Shown one piece after another: positions 61,454 to 64,000 of a DNA stretch of 64,000 nt. Location: positions 1,116,001 through 1,180,000 of the forward strand of contig OZ251568.1 of assembly GCA_965243525.1 (NCBI GenBank), given 5' to 3'. The DNA is from WTKD01 sp965243525 (GTDB lineage: Bacteria; Spirochaetota; Spirochaetia; WTKD01). Under the pieces are notes generated by a model. That model saw only the letters and a program-made list of their open reading frames with translations, had not been told where the DNA came from and did not search any database. Position 1 is the stretch's first letter. Each line of letters begins with the position of its first letter. The translations under genes and the position numbers were made by a program.

Positions 61454-62452
61454 ATGAGTCAAGCGTATATTCAAGGCTTTGCACGGTATATCCCAGAAAA
61501 AAAAATAACGAACCACGAATTATCAAAGACGCTTGATACCAGCGATGAGTGGATATACAGCCACACAGGCATTCGTTCGCGCTATATTGTTGCAGATGGC
61601 CAAGCCACATCTGATTTGGCAATTCAAGCCGGAAAGAAAGCTATTGCCAATGCACAACTCACCAATACCGATATTGATCTTGTCATTGTGAGCACCTCTT
61701 CTCCTGATTATCCGGGGGGAATTCCTTCTACGGCATGCATTGTGCAACATGCTTTGGGGTTAGAACAGGCGGGAGCATTTGACATCGCCAATGCGTGTAG
61801 CGGCTTTGTGTATGGATTAGAAGTTGCGCGAAATTTTGTGTGCGCTGGGACGGCACAGAACATTTTGTTTATATGTAGTGAGGTATACAGTAGCATTGTT
61901 GATTGGACTGACCGCAGCACCTGCGTTTTGTTTGGCGATGGGGCTGCAGCTGTAGTGGTTTCTGCCGAACATGCAGCGGGAGCTTGTGCTGGTGAAATTT
62001 CGCCAGCGATTCTTGGATCAGACGGCAACTATGCACGAGCACTGATGCGTGAGGCCGGAGGAAGTAGAATTCCATTGAATTCACCAGATTACACGCGCCA
62101 AGCAGCCTATCTTTTCATGCATGGAAGACGGGTTTTTAACTTTGCAGTGCGGATCATCCCTCAGGTAATTGCTGAAATACTTGATTTAGAGCAACTAACT
62201 CTTTCTGATATCGTCGCAATCGTTCCACATCAGGCAAATCAGCGATTGCTTGAATCTGCGTGCAGGAACAAGAACATTCCGGTGGATCTCTTTTTTAGTA
62301 ATATAGCAAAATACGCAAATACGGCCTCAGCGAGCATTCCAATAGCCCTGTCAAATATGGCAGAACAGGATAAACTGCAACAAGGAAACATCATCATAGC
62401 GTTGAGTTTCGGCGCTGGATTTAGTTACGGGGCGAATGTCATTCGATTTTGA
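61454..62452 (+). CDS. fabH: 3-oxoacyl-ACP synthase III
   Basis: 332 residues. Starts fatty acid synthesis by condensing acetyl-CoA with malonyl-ACP. Triad: Cys in DIANACSGFVYGL near residue 116, His in IVPHQANQRLLESA near residue 257, Asn in KYANTASASIPIAL near residue 287. Starts 48 bases behind flgM. Confidence 0.95.
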   Translation: MSQAYIQGFARYIPEKKITNHELSKTLDTSDEWIYSHTGIRSRYIVADGQATSDLAIQAGKKAIANAQLTNTDIDLVIVSTSSPDYPGGIPSTACIVQHALGLEQAGAFDIANACSGFVYGLEVARNFVCAGTAQNILFICSEVYSSIVDWTDRSTCVLFGDGAAAVVVSAEHAAGACAGEISPAILGSDGNYARALMREAGGSRIPLNSPDYTRQAAYLFMHGRRVFNFAVRIIPQVIAEILDLEQLTLSDIVAIVPHQANQRLLESACRNKNIPVDLFFSNIAKYANTASASIPIALSNMAEQDKLQQGNIIIALSFGAGFSYGANVIRF

Positions 62453-62522
62453 TAGATCGGTGTTTTTTTCGCTGTTAGACGGCACGGATCCTTATCACAA
62501 AACATTTAGAAACGGCGATGAT

Positions 62523-64000
62523 TTATGTCTCTGTGCGGTTTTCTACCTGTGCAAGTAATTCTTCTTCTATGTTATCCAAAATGGGAACAGGAACCAGCCT
62601 TTCATCCTGAGATATTCCTTCTGTTCGCACGTAAAAGAGATAAGCCTCACAGGGACGATTGTACAACGCATTGATTGCATAGGCGTATGCTGATAATTGA
62701 AGCATATGTTTTTCCGGTTCTTTTTTCGCATCGGTTTTGTAATCAACGATGATTAGGGGATCCTCGCTAGTCTTTCGAAGATTTGGCACAGCGGAATTAC
62801 TGAGTGGGATCAGGTCCTGTGCTTGATTGGGCCTCTCCGAAGTCTGCGGGGGAGATGTTATGCTGGGGTCAATCAGCAAATCGATCACCCCTTCTAAGAT
62901 GATACGCGGAGATTTTAGTGGAAACCTGAATACAATAGATTCCTCACTTGCAACTACGGCGGCATGGTATTTTCTCCAAAATGGTGATGCGAAAAATCGA
63001 TGTGCATAAGAAATCGCATTATCGATAAGGTGATCTATCTGGTCGGCATCAAGTTTACTCTGCTTCAGTTGTGGGTTAAGTAGGGTTTTAATGCGATGCT
63101 TTTGTTGATCTTGTTCGATAGGATCAGGGTTAAGAGAAGCGAACAACGAAGCGTCCGATATACCATAGTCGAGTATGGCATGGGTTATTGTTCCAAGTAG
63201 TTGTGGGATAGCATCCTTTTCTAGGGGAGGGGTTGGGGATTCTGTATCTTTTTTTGGTTTCTTTTTGTGTAATCCCGAGACGAGTTCGGTTACTGAAAAA
63301 CGAATTCGAGATACATCAGCGATGGCGAAAGTGTTGTCTTCATTGCGCAGGATACTAGCATGCGGATTGGTCACATTTGCAGCATGGGATGGTAGCGATT
63401 TCGATGTATCCTGGTCTGAATTTGGTGAATGTGGGTGATGCTGTGATGCATTTAGATGGTCAGAATCCTCTGTGATACAGGTAATACATGCATCGGGGAA
63501 GACCGAAGAATTCAAGGAAATACCTTGTTTGACGACGCTTGGCAGATCGAAGGCTAAGGCATCACAAAGCAGGGAGAAAAAGGTAGCAGAGGCGCTGCCC
63601 TTTTGAGAAAGAGATGCTGTTATAAAGAGCATTTGTTGTGCGCGAGTCAATGCAACGTATAAAAGACGACGAATTTCTGCGTCCTCTTGCTGTTTTTGAA
63701 TTTTTTGCTCGCTATTAGGGACGAACGTTGCAGCAGTTGTAATACCTTCTTTGTGGGATGCATCTGCAAGCACAGCGGGGGGGCTAGGGATGGGACCAAG
63801 TGTTTCATGGGTAAAGAAGAGAATTGGTTCAGCTTGGGAACGAGTTTGTGAAGCTGCGTCGACAACATAGACAACGGGAAATTCAAGCCCCTTTGCAGCA
63901 TGAACGCTAAGAAGTTGCACGGCATTATGATCTGTATGTTCTATATTAGTGCCAGGAGGATTCCTTCTTTTCTTTTTTTCTTGCAAAAAGATATGCAAGG
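62523..64000 (-). CDS. UvrD-type helicase-nuclease, AddA-like, C-terminal part (cut by the window edge)
   Basis: Open to the window end, at least 491 residues. Helicase motif V (LLSVHAAKGLEFPVVYVV near residues 29-46) and motif VI (EIRRLLYVALTRAQQML near residue 105) are followed after a long linker by a PD-(D/E)XK nuclease: LEGVIDLLID, IIVDYKTDAKK and MLQLSAYAYAIN. This arrangement is that of AddA, the RecBCD-like end-resection enzyme of double-strand break repair. An addB gene would be expected outside the window. Confidence 0.88.
   Translation of the reverse strand, partial: LHIFLQEKKKRRNPPGTNIEHTDHNAVQLLSVHAAKGLEFPVVYVVDAASQTRSQAEPILFFTHETLGPIPSPPAVLADASHKEGITTAATFVPNSEQKIQKQQEDAEIRRLLYVALTRAQQMLFITASLSQKGSASATFFSLLCDALAFDLPSVVKQGISLNSSVFPDACITCITEDSDHLNASQHHPHSPNSDQDTSKSLPSHAANVTNPHASILRNEDNTFAIADVSRIRFSVTELVSGLHKKKPKKDTESPTPPLEKDAIPQLLGTITHAILDYGISDASLFASLNPDPIEQDQQKHRIKTLLNPQLKQSKLDADQIDHLIDNAISYAHRFFASPFWRKYHAAVVASEESIVFRFPLKSPRIILEGVIDLLIDPSITSPPQTSERPNQAQDLIPLSNSAVPNLRKTSEDPLIIVDYKTDAKKEPEKHMLQLSAYAYAINALYNRPCEAYLFYVRTEGISQDERLVPVPILDNIEEELLAQVENRTET

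Overview
The window looks like part of the chromosome of a free-living or host-associated bacterium, most probably a spirochaete. The best taxonomic clue is a small FlgM-like protein at 61124-61405 whose N-terminus (MTIEGIGPVDNIQ) resembles spirochaetal FlgM. Small lipoproteins and a relaxed, mosaic gene order fit this, but the phylum remains an inference. TGA acts as a stop, so the standard code applies.

Layout. 1-2.65 kb: the end of a metal ABC-permease gene and a type II restriction-modification pair. 2.7-5.2 kb: DNA glycosylase Tag, an exported agmatine-deiminase-like protein and a DUF924 protein. 5.2-12.4 kb: a complete type V-A CRISPR locus, all on the minus strand (cas12a, cas4, cas1, cas2, leader, 15 intact repeats). 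12.7-15.1 kb: a DUF547 protein and a SIR2-like DUF4917 protein. 15.3-21.2 kb: a type I restriction-modification operon (hsdM, hsdS, split hsdR). 21.3-31.5 kb: housekeeping genes, namely serA, aspS, a BI-1 protein, a DtxR/MntR regulator, a HisA-HisE fusion, and the gatCAB plus archaeal-type aspS operon for indirect Asn-tRNA formation. 31.5-40.7 kb: a NadR-like protein, an IMPDH/GMPR protein, two MATE transporters around an NfeD-stomatin pair, an EamA transporter, two sister lipoproteins and tRNA-Ser(GGA). 40.9-45.8 kb: an atypical esterase and a very large SIR2-domain defence protein. 45.9-64 kb: metabolic and repair genes, including an Ada protein, a sulfate assimilation operon (cysN, cysD, cysH), FlgM, FabH and the C-terminal half of an AddA-like helicase-nuclease.

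The most interesting material is on the minus strand from 22 kb down to 3.5 kb. A defence island sits behind serA. A 218-bp segment (3' end of serA plus the following promoter region) occurs twice, at 21183-21400 and 15083-15300, bracketing the hsd operon, so that hsdM and the SIR2-like gene have the same upstream sequence. A diverged third copy of its core lies upstream of cas12a. A second, orphan CRISPR leader with a decayed repeat lies at 13719-13792, upstream of the DUF547 gene. The tail of the array decays into the 5' region of the DUF924 gene, and one more diverged repeat lies alone at 4521-4556 in the 5' untranslated region of the exported deiminase gene, its hairpin still foldable through G-U pairs. 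Together these suggest that parts of CRISPR arrays and leaders have been left, or reused, as upstream regions of ordinary genes.

Three defence genes carry apparent lesions: cas4 (frameshift after codon 14), hsdR (frameshift between nuclease and motor) and the large SIR2 gene (no usual start codon in front of its NAD-binding motif). The sulfate operon shows a neat match: the CysC-like domain fused to CysN has lost its P-loop, and CysH carries the cysteine pattern of an APS reductase, which does not need APS kinase.
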